A DNA stretch of 64,000 nt, taken from assembly GCA_002154655.1 (NCBI GenBank), contig NGUZ01000009.1, positions 1-64,000 of the forward strand, read 5' to 3'. The translations under genes were made by a program, and so were the position numbers. This stretch comes from Corynebacterium kefirresidentii. Lineage in GTDB: Bacteria > Actinomycetota > Actinomycetes > Mycobacteriales > Mycobacteriaceae. A model generated the notes under the pieces. That model was not told the DNA's origin and did not search any database. It saw only the letters and a program-made list of their open reading frames with translations. Below, in pieces: positions 55,883 through 64,000 of this stretch (within the stretch, counting starts at the first letter, position 1; each line of letters begins with the position of its first letter).

Positions 55883-56526
55883 TCGCACTTCACCCCGGTG
55901 CTGTGGTGCGGGCAATATCCATTGGGCACCTTATGTAGATACTGCTGGTGCTCGTCCTCAGCTAAGTAGTACTCCCCAGAATCTGTATCGGAGAGGAGTC
56001 TGACTTCCGTGGTGGTATCTCCAAATCCGAAATCCTTGAGCTTATCTGCGTAGGAATCCACGATGCTCTGGATTTCTGCCCGCTCATCCTCCGTGCGTGG
56101 ATAGAAGGCAGAGCGGTATTGCGTTCCCACATCATTGCCCTGACGGAAGCCCTGGGTGGGATCATGCGCCTCAAGGGCCTGCACCACAAGATCACGCAGG
56201 CTGATGCGTTGCGGATCATAAACGACCTCAACCACCTCGGCATGGTTGGTCAGTCCGCGGCATACCTCGTAATACGTAGGATTCGGGGTAATACCACCCG
56301 CATAGCCCACCGAGGTGGACTCTACGCCTTCTGTTTCCCAAAACATCTTCTCCGCACCCCAGAAACATCCCAGTGCAATGAGGATGGAGCGCTGCCCTTC
56401 TTTCCACGGTCCGGTAATCGGCGTTCCTAAAACAGCATGCGGGGCAGGGGCCAGAATCGGTTCGGCTCGCCCCGGCAGGGCTTGGTCTGCGGCAACGAGC
56501 TTGGGCTCTGGTTTAAACATCCACAT
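55879..56526 (-). CDS. msrA: Peptide methionine-S-sulfoxide reductase A
   Basis: Repairs S-epimers of oxidised methionine. The 215-residue protein has an N-terminal extension of about 45 residues, the catalytic C54 in ALGCFWGAEK, the YAGG and HAEVVEVVYDP motifs, and two C-terminal Cys (GYCPHHSTGVKCD) that serve as resolving residues for thioredoxin or mycoredoxin-type recycling. It lies back to back with sodA, another oxidative-stress gene, so the 164-bp region between them may be co-regulated. Confidence 0.96.
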   Translation of the reverse strand: MWMFKPEPKLVAADQALPGRAEPILAPAPHAVLGTPITGPWKEGQRSILIALGCFWGAEKMFWETEGVESTSVGYAGGITPNPTYYEVCRGLTNHAEVVEVVYDPQRISLRDLVVQALEAHDPTQGFRQGNDVGTQYRSAFYPRTEDERAEIQSIVDSYADKLKDFGFGDTTTEVRLLSDTDSGEYYLAEDEHQQYLHKVPNGYCPHHSTGVKCD

Positions 56527-56614
56527 GAGGTATAGCTCCTTCCTTATTCCTTCTTCCCAACGTTGTACTGCGAAAAGCTATTCCGCGGCCAGTTAATATT
56601 CGCGCTAGTTCCAC

Positions 56615-56658
56615 AATTCGAATTAATCATGGCGAAATCTTTCAACCGTGCCTATCAT
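56615..56658 (+). promoter_or_regulatory. sodA promoter region
   Basis: A perfect AATTCGAATT palindrome (56615-56624) lies about 30 bp before a TATCAT hexamer (56653-56658) that makes a good -10 box; a GAAAGGA ribosome-binding site follows, eight bases before the sodA ATG. Confidence 0.45.
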
Positions 56659-56690
56659 CGGGACACGTACCCGAAGAAAGGATTAAATTA

Positions 56691-57293
56691 ATGGCTGTTT
56701 ACGAACTTCCTGACCTCCCATACGCATTCGACGCACTGGAGCCACACATCTCCGCAGAGATCATGGAGCTCCACCACGATAAGCACCACGCAACCTACGT
56801 TGCTGGCGCTAACGCTGCACTCGAGGCGCTCGAGGAAGAGCGCAACGGCGAGGCTAACCCGGATCGCATCCGCGCCCTGTCCAAGAACTTGGCATTTAAC
56901 CTGGGTGGCCACACCAACCACTCCATCTTCTGGAAGAACCTGTCCCCGAATGGTGGCGGCGAGCCAACCGGCGAGCTGGCAGAAGCTATCAACCGCGACT
57001 TCGGCTCCTTTGAGAAGTTCAAGGCTCACTTCTCCGCTGCCGCTACCTCCCTGCAGGGCTCTGGCTGGGCAGTTCTGGGCTACGACCACATTGCTGGCCG
57101 CCTGATCATCGAGCAGCTGACTGACCAGCAGGGTAATACCTCCATCAACTTCACCCCGCTGCTGATGCTGGATATGTGGGAGCACGCTTTCTACCTGCAG
57201 TACAAGAACGTTAAGGCTGACTACGTAAAGGCCGTATGGAACGTCTTCAACTGGGATGACGTTGCTGAGCGCTTCGCTGCAGCCACCAAGTAA
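56691..57293 (+). CDS. sodA: Superoxide dismutase, Mn/Fe type
   Basis: Dismutates superoxide in 200 residues. Metal ligands are H28 (MELHHDKHH), His in TNHSIFWKN (about residue 76), and Asp/His in [13 protein letters not shown] (about residues 161-165). No signal peptide is seen. Codon choice is strongly biased to C-ending codons, as expected of a highly expressed gene. It is monocistronic with a terminator behind it; Rv3846 occupies the same region in M. tuberculosis. Confidence 0.97.
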   Translation: MAVYELPDLPYAFDALEPHISAEIMELHHDKHHATYVAGANAALEALEEERNGEANPDRIRALSKNLAFNLGGHTNHSIFWKNLSPNGGGEPTGELAEAINRDFGSFEKFKAHFSAAATSLQGSGWAVLGYDHIAGRLIIEQLTDQQGNTSINFTPLLMLDMWEHAFYLQYKNVKADYVKAVWNVFNWDDVAERFAAATK

Positions 57294-57311
57294 CTCCTTT
57301 TAGTTACACAG

Positions 57312-57331
57312 GCCGCCTCCTCTGGGGCGGC
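57312..57331 (+). terminator. Intrinsic terminator after sodA
   Basis: GCCGCC (57312-57317) pairs with GGCGGC (57326-57331), followed at once by a TTTTT run. Confidence 0.88.
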
Positions 57332-57336
57332 TTTTT

Positions 57337-58191
57337 CTATGCCCGGATAAACTCCCGGAATTGCTGCACCGGAGGTGCATCGTCCCCAGCGCGCCACACC
57401 AAGCCGAGTTCGCGGTACGCCGGCGGCGTAAGGGGAACTAGGCTTCCCACCTGTAGATAAGGATCATCCAGCGGCAAGAGCGCCACCCCAAGGCCTGCCG
57501 CTACCAGCCCCGCAACGGTGGTAAGCTCCATCGATTCGAAAACAAGGTGGGGACTAAAGCCGGCATCTTCCGCCAGGGAATCAAGGAGCATGCGCGTGCC
57601 ATAGCCGGGAAGCATGCCGATAAACGGCTCGGCCGCACATTCCGCAAGATCTACCTCTTGCCGGTGTGCTGCCCAGTGGCCTTCCGGTACCGCAAGACCT
57701 AGGCGCTGCACCTTTATCTGGTGCCAGCCCAATGCGGCATTCGGCCGCGGGCCTACCAGTGCGAGGTCGGATTCGCCATTTTCTACTCTGCTCACCAGCT
57801 CTTGCGCCGCCCCTTGGTGCAGGCGAATATCCACGTGGGGGTGCAGCGTGCGATAACTTTTGATCAGATCCGGAACCAGCCAGGTGCCGAGCGAGTGCAT
57901 GAAATCAAGGCGCACGGTACCTCGTTCTGGGTCCATGAGGCGGGCTACATCGTCCCGGCCTGACTCATAGGCGCGGAGCATTTCCCGTCCTGCCGCAGCG
58001 AAGACGGTTCCGCGCGAGTTTACATGCAGGGTGTGCCCAGTGCGCTCAAAAAGACGGGCACCGAGGCTTGCTTCTACGCGCTGTACGCGGCGGGTCAGTG
58101 CAGATTGGGAAATCCCCAGCTCATCGGCCGCAGCACCAACCCGACCGTATTCCACCACGGCGAGGAAGCCGCGGATATCTTCAACATTCAT
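57337..58191 (-). CDS. LysR-family transcriptional regulator
   Basis: 284 residues from the ATG at 58191 (MNVEDIRGFLAVVEYG); the frame continues to 58224 without similarity. N-terminal helix-turn-helix (about residues 16-58: VGAAADELGISQSALTRRVQRVEASLG) and a periplasmic-binding-protein-like effector domain. It is divergent from an MFS exporter gene with 71 bp between start codons, the usual arrangement of a LysR protein with its target. Ligand unknown. Confidence 0.92.
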   Translation of the reverse strand: MNVEDIRGFLAVVEYGRVGAAADELGISQSALTRRVQRVEASLGARLFERTGHTLHVNSRGTVFAAAGREMLRAYESGRDDVARLMDPERGTVRLDFMHSLGTWLVPDLIKSYRTLHPHVDIRLHQGAAQELVSRVENGESDLALVGPRPNAALGWHQIKVQRLGLAVPEGHWAAHRQEVDLAECAAEPFIGMLPGYGTRMLLDSLAEDAGFSPHLVFESMELTTVAGLVAAGLGVALLPLDDPYLQVGSLVPLTPPAYRELGLVWRAGDDAPPVQQFREFIRA

Positions 58192-58204
58192 GCATACTCC
58201 GCAT
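58190..58204. promoter_or_regulatory. Possible LysR box
   Basis: ATGC-N7-GCAT with the T-N11-A layout of LysR sites, overlapping the lysR start codon in the 71-bp divergent promoter shared with the MFS gene. Confidence 0.35.
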
Positions 58205-58262
58205 CGATTTTGGTAATTTTCCACATTTTACACATACTGCGCCACGAGGCAGGCTAAATGAC

Positions 58263-59414
58263 ATGACTAGAACGCGTCGTGCAACGGTCGCCATGCTCCT
58301 AGTGGGCTTGGCCATCTTCTCCAGCCTTTATTCGACCCAAGCCATTCTTCCCATGCTGGTACAAGACATGGGGCTCTCCTCCACCGAGGCGGCCATGACC
58401 GTATCGGCCGCTACGGGCGCGCTGGCCCTGTGCGTCGTCCCCGCTTCCATCCTCTCCGAGCGTTTCGGCCGCGGCCGCATCCTGCTTATTTCGGCCGTTT
58501 CCGCCACCAGCGTGGGGCTCATTGTGCCGCTCGCTGCCGAAGGATGGCTTCTTATCTTGCTGCGCGGCCTGCAGGGCGCTCTCCTCTCCGGTGCCCCTGC
58601 CACCGCGATGGCATGGCTTTCTGAAGAACTCGATGATAAAGCCCTGCCGCGCGCCATGGGGCTCTACATTGCAGGCACCTCCGTCGGCGGCCTTACCGGC
58701 CGTCTCATTCCTACCGGGCTGGTAGAGATTTCCACGTGGCGCTGGGCCCTTTTTGGCTCGGCGCTAGTTTCGCTCGCCTTTGCCATCACGTCGTGGCTCC
58801 TGCTTCCCGCGCAACGCAATTTCCGGCCGAAATCCATCCATCTCACCAGCGAAAGTCGGGCGCTTTTCGGCCACTGGGCTAACCGGGATTTGGCATTGCT
58901 CTTTCTCACCGCGTTCCTCTCTATGGGCACGTTTGTCTCCATGTACAACTTCCTGATCTTCCGGCTCATCGATGATTTTGGGTTGGCCCCTTCACTCGCT
59001 GGTTTGGCCTTCCTCTTTTATCTTTCCGGCACGTGGTCTTCTGCGCGGGCGGGCTCTCTCGTGGCACGGATCGGGCATGGGAAAACCCTCTGTGCTTCGG
59101 CCGCACTTTTTACCCTTGGCATCGCATTATGCGCCGGTAACCTTCCCATGACACTCCTGGGCATGATCGCCTTTACCGTGGGCTTTTTCGCCGTCCACTC
59201 CACCGCCTCCGGGTGGGTAGGCCAGATTGCCACCCATGACCGCGCGGAGGCGTCCTCGATGTACGTATTCTGCTATTATTTCGGCTCTTCTGTGGTGGGA
59301 GCGTGTGCAGGCATGCTTTTCGACGCCCTTTCTTGGCCCCTCTTCATTGCCTTCTTCACCGCCGTGGCCCTTGCCCTTAGCGCATTGACTTGGACCAGGA
59401 TTAAATCCGACTAA
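58263..59414 (+). CDS. MFS exporter
   Basis: Major facilitator protein of 383 residues with 12 predicted membrane segments. The loop 2-3 motif (ILSERFGRGR, about residues 64-73) and the AxxGALALCVVPAS helix are typical of the drug/proton antiporter DHA1 group. The ATG at 58263 sits at the expected N-terminus (MTRTRRATVAML). Likely induced through the divergent LysR regulator; substrate not deducible. Confidence 0.9.
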   Translation: MTRTRRATVAMLLVGLAIFSSLYSTQAILPMLVQDMGLSSTEAAMTVSAATGALALCVVPASILSERFGRGRILLISAVSATSVGLIVPLAAEGWLLILLRGLQGALLSGAPATAMAWLSEELDDKALPRAMGLYIAGTSVGGLTGRLIPTGLVEISTWRWALFGSALVSLAFAITSWLLLPAQRNFRPKSIHLTSESRALFGHWANRDLALLFLTAFLSMGTFVSMYNFLIFRLIDDFGLAPSLAGLAFLFYLSGTWSSARAGSLVARIGHGKTLCASAALFTLGIALCAGNLPMTLLGMIAFTVGFFAVHSTASGWVGQIATHDRAEASSMYVFCYYFGSSVVGACAGMLFDALSWPLFIAFFTAVALALSALTWTRIKSD

Positions 59415-59424
59415 TATCGGTTTT

Positions 59425-60723
59425 ATGCCTGAGAATAAGTGGTCGGCGCGGACGTGGCACCGAAGGGCTTCTAGGCCCGTATCTCTGTGGATGATGGTTT
59501 TCATCCTCGTGGGTGCCACGCATTCCCTGGTGCCGAACTACCGATGGGTGCTCATTCACCTGTTCACCCTCGGACTAGTGAGCAATAGCATCATGGTCTG
59601 GTCACAGCACCTGACGGAAAAATTCACCCAACAGCGCCTCCCCGATTCCGCCCGGCCCACCCAATTGGGTCGCATCTATGGCCTCAATGCCGGCATCATC
59701 ATCACGCTACTCGGCCAAATCCTTATGGAATTCTGGTCCCATCACTGGATAGTCACCCAGGTGGGAGCCACGCTCATTACTCTCATGATGCTTTGGCATG
59801 CGGCATCGCTCTTCCGGCAATGGCGCGGCGCCAAAGAAAAGCGCTTCCGGCCGGTGGTGGGCGCCTATGCACTTTCCGCACTCTGCCTGCCGGTAGGCGC
59901 CATGTTTGGCGCACTGCTAGCGGTCCACCCCGGCCACCCTACGCTACTGCTCGCCCATATCGCCGCCAATATCGGCGGTTTCATCGGCTTGGCAGCGGCC
60001 GGCTCCCTCACCATCCTTTTCCCCTCCATTTGGCGCACCCAAGGTATCAATCGCCACATGCGTTCCTCCTTTGCCCTGCTCGCCGTCGGCGTGGCCGCCA
60101 CCATCATTGGGGCCTTCCTCGGATTCCCCCAGTTGGGCCTAATCATGTACTGCTGCGGTTGGGTACTGAGTCTGCAGCAGTGGCTCGATAACGTGCTCAC
60201 AGTGGCTAAGGACCCGCGCGATCGCATTACTTTCGCCTCAGTCTCCGTCCTCATGGCCTCGTTATGGCTGGTGCTGTCTTTGGCGTACTACACCGTCCAG
60301 CACTTTTTCACCTCTGAACCGGCACTTCCTTCCCTCGCCTTGCTGGTGGGGTTTGCCGGTCAGCTTCTCATCGGCGTCATGAGTTACCTCTTACCCACCA
60401 CCATGGGTGGCGGCCCCTCTGCCGTCCGGGCAGGCCTACAGCAGCTAGACAAACTCGGCTTATTGCGTGCCACATTCGTCAACGGCGGGCTACTCATCTG
60501 GATCGGTACCGATATTTCCCTACTCAAGGTGGCCGCCTCCCTTCTGTGCATCCTTTCTCTGGCTGTCTACCCCGTGCTCATCGCCCGAGCGGTCAAAGCC
60601 CAGAAACAGGTCTTGATGAAAAAGGCGGAGGGCCCAGATCCCAAGCCGGGACCTGAATGGAACCAGGTATATATGGGCATAGCGATCCTCGCGGTCATGT
60701 ACGCCCTATTTACAGCGCTCTAA
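59425..60723 (+). CDS. Polytopic membrane protein with in-membrane His residues
   Basis: 432 residues and about 12 membrane segments. Several His lie in or near segments (LIHLFTLGLVSNS, MVWSQHLTEKF, MLWHAASLF, LLAHIAANIGGF) and a late GVMSYLLPTTMGGGP motif is present, a pattern reminiscent of NnrS or haem-copper-oxidase-like proteins. In some relatives such a domain precedes a cupredoxin or multicopper oxidase part, which is absent here. It begins 10 bp after the MFS stop, so it is probably in that operon, and overlaps the convergent nuclease gene by 14 bp. Function uncertain. Confidence 0.65.
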   Translation: MPENKWSARTWHRRASRPVSLWMMVFILVGATHSLVPNYRWVLIHLFTLGLVSNSIMVWSQHLTEKFTQQRLPDSARPTQLGRIYGLNAGIIITLLGQILMEFWSHHWIVTQVGATLITLMMLWHAASLFRQWRGAKEKRFRPVVGAYALSALCLPVGAMFGALLAVHPGHPTLLLAHIAANIGGFIGLAAAGSLTILFPSIWRTQGINRHMRSSFALLAVGVAATIIGAFLGFPQLGLIMYCCGWVLSLQQWLDNVLTVAKDPRDRITFASVSVLMASLWLVLSLAYYTVQHFFTSEPALPSLALLVGFAGQLLIGVMSYLLPTTMGGGPSAVRAGLQQLDKLGLLRATFVNGGLLIWIGTDISLLKVAASLLCILSLAVYPVLIARAVKAQKQVLMKKAEGPDPKPGPEWNQVYMGIAILAVMYALFTAL

Positions 60724-62143
60724 CCCCCGGTGCTCCGGCATCCATCCACTCGCGTACCGCGCGGGTGGCCTGTACATCGCCGGAGTTATAGTCCAGCAAA
60801 CGCTGCCGCGCCACGAGGTCCCCGGCTAGCGCCTCGCGCCGCGCATTCACGGATTCTTCGCCGTCGAAATCCTCTTCTGGCCACGTAAACCCAGCCTCAG
60901 GCGCAACAACCTTCAGGCCCAGGCCAAAGGGGCCGGCGAAGGATCTTTTAACGTGGGCGAACATATCCACCCATTCGGGCGAGGAGATGAACTCTTCTAC
61001 CTCCCGCTCATCCACCTCGTGGAAACGCCGCGCGGACATACGCATCCAGTGATTCTCGCCATGGGCAGAGTAGCAATAAGCAGCAAAGGTTTTACCCTGC
61101 GCATGCGCCTGCGCCCGCAGATCCATCAGCCAGCGCCAGAAGGCCGCAAAATTTTCCGCCTCGGCGCGCCCTCCCAACGGCTCCCAGGTCACGAAAGGGA
61201 CATACTCGCCGTCGCACCACGCTCCCCATAGATACGCGCCCTGGTCCAGGTAGGCTTCCATATCCACGTCTACTTCCACGTCCGCCCGCGGAACGTTCAC
61301 GTCACCGCGGCGCAGCAATACTTCCCCGGCGCGCCAGGCGGCTGCAAGGCGGGAGGGTTCGCCCAGGTCGGCGTCGATAAGCGCCTGCACAGAAGTAATA
61401 CCTCGCTCGCGGTAAGGCTTAGCGCGGTCGCCGGATAAAAAGAGCGAAATATCATCCGCCGCCACCAACTCTGGTTCACACAAAGACCAGAAGCGGCAGC
61501 TAGCGCACTCTTTAACCCGTACCGGCGCAGTAGGCAGCGGCTGATTCCACGCGCGTTCCAGATCAAACCTGGCCGTGTCAGTAAAGAATGCTCGCGTGCG
61601 GTCCTGTCCAATGGCTCCGCCTCGGCCCGAATCAAGCCCTAGATCCTGCAAAGCACGAGCGGCAAAGGCTAAGCGGTAGCCATCCACCGCATGGTGGCGC
61701 AGCTTATACGGGGCTTCGAGCGGCTCGCTCAGCCCCAACCTGTGGGTGGGCACCGCCAGCGTCGTCTTCGTGTCATTCTTGCGGGCCACACGATGATTGG
61801 AAACGATGATCGGGGTGTACTTATCGCCCTCACGCAGCAGCACATCCACGTGCACCATCCACTCCTCGGTAGCAAAAACCGCGTTAGTGATGTGCGTATA
61901 TCCAGAAGCCAAAGCTTCAAGGGTACGCATGGAGCGCTCCCACTCATCGCCTTCTAAGTCGATGCGGCGGAACCGGCCGGAACCCCTGCGGGGAACCATC
62001 TGCATGACCGCCTCCACGGCGGCGGCGTGGCGCTCCGCCCGGGCGATTGAGGCATGGGTACGCGGCATCTCGGGGTGCGCACGCCGCTGCACTAAGCGGT
62101 AACGGCATCCCACAAGGTCCGAAGCAACAACCACATCCTCCAC
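60710..62143 (-). CDS. TM0106-family RecB-like nuclease
   Basis: A two-part nuclease-like protein of about 477 residues from the GTG at 62143; GTG at 62134 is an alternative and the open frame continues to 62359 into the neighbouring gene. The N-terminal PD-(D/E)XK-type half ends with a Cys cluster (ECASCRFWSLCEPE) that probably holds an iron-sulphur cluster; the C-terminal half is RNase H-like, with YNSGDVQATRAVREWM as the last acidic motif. The family is linked to DNA repair by similarity only. The stop lies within the end of the convergent membrane-protein gene. Confidence 0.85.
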   Translation of the reverse strand: MEDVVVASDLVGCRYRLVQRRAHPEMPRTHASIARAERHAAAVEAVMQMVPRRGSGRFRRIDLEGDEWERSMRTLEALASGYTHITNAVFATEEWMVHVDVLLREGDKYTPIIVSNHRVARKNDTKTTLAVPTHRLGLSEPLEAPYKLRHHAVDGYRLAFAARALQDLGLDSGRGGAIGQDRTRAFFTDTARFDLERAWNQPLPTAPVRVKECASCRFWSLCEPELVAADDISLFLSGDRAKPYRERGITSVQALIDADLGEPSRLAAAWRAGEVLLRRGDVNVPRADVEVDVDMEAYLDQGAYLWGAWCDGEYVPFVTWEPLGGRAEAENFAAFWRWLMDLRAQAHAQGKTFAAYCYSAHGENHWMRMSARRFHEVDEREVEEFISSPEWVDMFAHVKRSFAGPFGLGLKVVAPEAGFTWPEEDFDGEESVNARREALAGDLVARQRLLDYNSGDVQATRAVREWMDAGAPGVRAL

Positions 62144-62212
62144 ACCGGGTGAGCTTAATGGAACGGCAAGGTAAAGTTGAATCCAGACTCGATCAAACGT
62201 GAGGGAAATTAA

Positions 62213-62845
62213 ATGAGCATTTTGAAGAAAATTAAAAAGGCCCGCCAAGAAGCACGCGCACAGGCAAAGGCTGCCAAGACCCGCGCTAAAGCAGAGGTAA
62301 AGGCCCAGTCTAAAGACCGCCGTCGCCAGCAAAAGCTCCTGGCTAAGCAGGAAAAGCACCTCATCAAGTCTGAGGAAAAGGGCCTAAAGAAGCGCCGCAA
62401 GCACGAGCAGAAGATGGCCAAGAATGAACTGGCCAAGCTCAAGGCCGGCCGTTTTAATTCCGATAACGTCAAGCGCTACGCCGGCGCACTGCGCACCGCC
62501 GCTCCCCTGCTGCTGCCACTTCTCTACCGCGGCTACGTAGGCTTGAAAACCGAAGGTGAAAAGCGAAAGGCCGCCAAAGCCGGCGTAACTTCGGACCAGA
62601 TGGCTTCCTTCTCTGGCTACGGTGCACCACTTAAGGCCCGCACCGCAGGTATCCGCAATTCCCTCGATAACACGGATATCCCGGCCGGATTCAAGCGCGA
62701 TGTGCGCGACCGCCTCCAGGAAGTAGACTCCGCCATCGACAATGCTGAGTTTATGACTGAGCAGCAGCGCCGCCGCGCGCACAAGACCATTAGCTCGGAG
62801 ATTGACTCCATTACTGCGGAAATCCAGCAGCGTCTGGCCCAGTAA
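62213..62845 (+). CDS. DUF6474 protein
   Basis: 210 residues. The first 80 are extremely rich in Lys, Arg, Ala and Gln and should form a long charged helix; a short hydrophobic stretch (LRTAAPLLLPLLYRGYVG, about residues 92-109) may dip into the membrane; the last 80 residues are helical and charged. The layout matches DUF6474, an actinobacterial family of unknown function. GTG-rich neighbours and a divergent nuclease gene 70 bp away suggest a shared promoter region. A terminator follows. Confidence 0.8.
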   Translation: MSILKKIKKARQEARAQAKAAKTRAKAEVKAQSKDRRRQQKLLAKQEKHLIKSEEKGLKKRRKHEQKMAKNELAKLKAGRFNSDNVKRYAGALRTAAPLLLPLLYRGYVGLKTEGEKRKAAKAGVTSDQMASFSGYGAPLKARTAGIRNSLDNTDIPAGFKRDVRDRLQEVDSAIDNAEFMTEQQRRRAHKTISSEIDSITAEIQQRLAQ

Positions 62846-62852
62846 AATCATT

Positions 62853-62887
62853 TATGCCACCACCGAATAGGGGGCGGTGGTGGCATA
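62853..62887 (+). terminator. Intrinsic terminator after the DUF6474 gene
   Basis: Perfect 13-bp stem TATGCCACCACCG / CGGTGGTGGCATA (62853-62865 with 62875-62887), 9-nt loop, followed by TATTTATTTT. Confidence 0.92.
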
Positions 62888-63032
62888 TATTTATTTTCCA
62901 TAAAGTTCCGGAATTTTTCGGGGAAAGTCTTTTCAGCCAGAAAAAGATGCTGATAATCTTCTAATCGCCCTATCCCTTAAACACCATTAATGCTCTCTTT
63001 GCTTGGTGTGCATTTAGAAAATTGGAGGCAAA

Positions 63033-63344
63033 ATGTCCCGCCGTGAAGTGACCCAATTTTACGACGACTTGGACCACACCCTAATTCCCGAAGACCAGCT
63101 AGAAGTCATTCGCTTCAGCGTGAACGGTCAAAACTACCTTATCGATCTCTCCACGGATAACGCGCGTCGCTTCCATAATCTTCTCGCCCCCTACGTGGAC
63201 GCCGCCCGCGTTGCCCCGGACATCAATGCACAGCGCGCCAATCCGAGTCAGATCCGCGCATGGGCACGCACCCAAGGGCTGCCAGTGGCGCACCGGGGCA
63301 AGATCCCGCAGGACGTCATCGAGGCCTATAACGCTGCCAACTAG
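63033..63344 (+). CDS. Lsr2-family nucleoid protein, RGK variant
   Basis: Xenogeneic-silencer-like DNA-binding protein of 103 residues. The N-terminal dimerisation sheet (about residues 1-60) contains the IDLSTDNA motif, and the C-terminal domain (about 68-102) reads RAWARTQGLPVAHRGKIPQDVIEAY. The AT-hook-like minor-groove loop is RGK where canonical Lsr2 has RGR. GGAGG lies five bases before the ATG, and the 187-bp region in front is clearly AT-rich, which would suit self-binding. The TAG stop is inside a CTAG shared with the convergent regulator gene. Confidence 0.92.
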   Translation: MSRREVTQFYDDLDHTLIPEDQLEVIRFSVNGQNYLIDLSTDNARRFHNLLAPYVDAARVAPDINAQRANPSQIRAWARTQGLPVAHRGKIPQDVIEAYNAAN

Positions 63345-63979
63345 AGCACGCCCTGCTCGCGCGCAGCCGCCACGGCGGAGGTGCGCGAACGCACACCTAG
63401 CTTGTCATAAATGTGCACAAGGTGGGACTTCACGGTGGCCTCAGACAACATAAGATCTTGTCCAATCTGGCGGTTTGAAGCACCGGCTGCCACCAGTTGC
63501 AATACTTCTAACTCGCGCGGTGTAAGGGAAGTACGCGGCGTGCGTACGCGAGTCATTAGCCTATCGGCCACGATAGGAGAAAGCGCCGAATCACCCTCCG
63601 CAGTCGAGCGTACCGCCGCGAGCAACTCCTGCGGTGGTGCATCCTTGAGGAGATAGCCCACGGCGCCGGCCTCAATCGCGCCGAGAATATCCGCATCGGT
63701 GTCATAGTTAGTGACCACCAGAACCTTGGGCGGGGTGGCCATGGCGGACCGAATCTGCGCGGTAGCCTCCGCACCACCCATAACGCGGGTCCCTTCCACG
63801 CCGGCGCCAAAGCGCAGGTCCATCAGGATGACATCGATGCCGCCCGCCTGCGCAGCCGACACCGCAGCTTCGGCCGTAGCGACCTCCCCTACGACGTCGA
63901 TATCTTCTGCGCCCTCCAGCACGGAGCGCAAGCCTAGCCGGACGATTTCGTGGTCATCTGCTAATAGGACCCGAATCAC
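63341..63979 (-). CDS. NarL/FixJ-type response regulator
   Basis: 212-residue two-component regulator. The receiver domain has the acidic pair in LLADDHE (Asp8, Asp9), the phospho-acceptor Asp in LMDLRFG (Asp53) and Lys in LLKDAPP (about residue 112). The LuxR-type helix-turn-helix is TPRELEVLQLVAAGASNRQ... to KSHLVHIYDKLG (about residues 150-200). GTG start with AGGAGG upstream. Its sensor kinase is expected just beyond the right edge of the window. Confidence 0.94.
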   Translation of the reverse strand: MIRVLLADDHEIVRLGLRSVLEGAEDIDVVGEVATAEAAVSAAQAGGIDVILMDLRFGAGVEGTRVMGGAEATAQIRSAMATPPKVLVVTNYDTDADILGAIEAGAVGYLLKDAPPQELLAAVRSTAEGDSALSPIVADRLMTRVRTPRTSLTPRELEVLQLVAAGASNRQIGQDLMLSEATVKSHLVHIYDKLGVRSRTSAVAAAREQGVL

Positions 63980-64000
63980 GACATTCCTCCTATCGATGTC

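Overview
The window is chromosomal DNA of a mycolic-acid-containing actinobacterium, almost certainly a Corynebacterium. It carries the two conserved cell-envelope loci that define this group in Mycobacterium tuberculosis and Corynebacterium glutamicum: pck-trmB-NYN-mmpL3 (Rv0211-Rv0204c region) and accD-pks13-fadD32-culp6-mycolyltransferases-aftB-ubiA-PAP2-glfT2-glf-amidase (Rv3799c-Rv3811 region). A corynebacterial-type PS1 mycolyltransferase with LGFP repeats, a farR-type regulator next to serS, and an LdhA very close to the C. glutamicum protein point to the genus. I cannot name the species. No rRNA, tRNA, CRISPR array, prophage or insertion sequence is visible; the only mobile-looking gene is one HNH/DUF222 gene.

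Layout. 1-3 kb: a partial membrane protein, a GT4 glycosyltransferase and an MtrP-like methyltransferase, all envelope-glycolipid genes. 3-10 kb: pck, then a tightly packed operon trmB-NYN-mmpL3-LPG_synthase_TM-DUF3054. 10-25.5 kb, minus strand: mycolate condensation and transfer (mytB, an HNH gene, an aldehyde dehydrogenase, mytA, a lipoprotein, a cutinase-like enzyme, fadD32, pks13, accD3), ending in a previously unmarked 31-codon amphipathic-peptide gene. 25.6-34.3 kb: arabinogalactan synthesis (glf, glfT2, PAP2, ubiA, aftB), interrupted by a DUF5129-like membrane protein, a catalytically dead ArsC-like protein and a small basic ORF with a terminator inside its coding sequence. 34.4-41.5 kb: LGFP/PGRP amidase, a HAD phosphatase and the glycerol operon glpD-glpF-glpK. 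41.5-54 kb: a PlsC acyltransferase fused to a dead HAD-like domain, serS, farR, septum-formation protein, zincin, phosphatase, a frameshifted pheA, amidase, CPBP protease, LCP ligase, DUF5926, glpQ1 and ldhA. 54-64 kb: an Abhydrolase_9 protein, msrA, sodA, a LysR/MFS pair, a membrane protein, a TM0106 nuclease, DUF6474, an Lsr2 paralogue and a NarL-type response regulator.

How the genes work together. FadD32 activates a meromycolate-type acyl chain, AccD3 supplies the carboxylated partner, and Pks13 condenses them and passes the product to trehalose. MmpL3 exports trehalose monomycolate, helped by the MtrP-like methyltransferase. MytA and MytB load mycolates onto arabinogalactan and trehalose. 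Glf, GlfT2, UbiA, the PAP2 phosphatase and AftB build the arabinogalactan that receives them, and the LCP protein attaches it to peptidoglycan.

The most interesting observations are (1) the 31-residue amphipathic peptide gene at the end of the mycolate operon, reminiscent of the tiny mycolylated porins PorA/PorH; (2) the small basic ORF after glf whose start is in a hairpin and whose coding region contains an intrinsic terminator, the gene architecture of ArfA-type ribosome-rescue factors; (3) two pseudoenzymes (ArsC-like and HAD-like); (4) a single-base frameshift in pheA; and (5) five convergent gene pairs that share one four-base stop signal.
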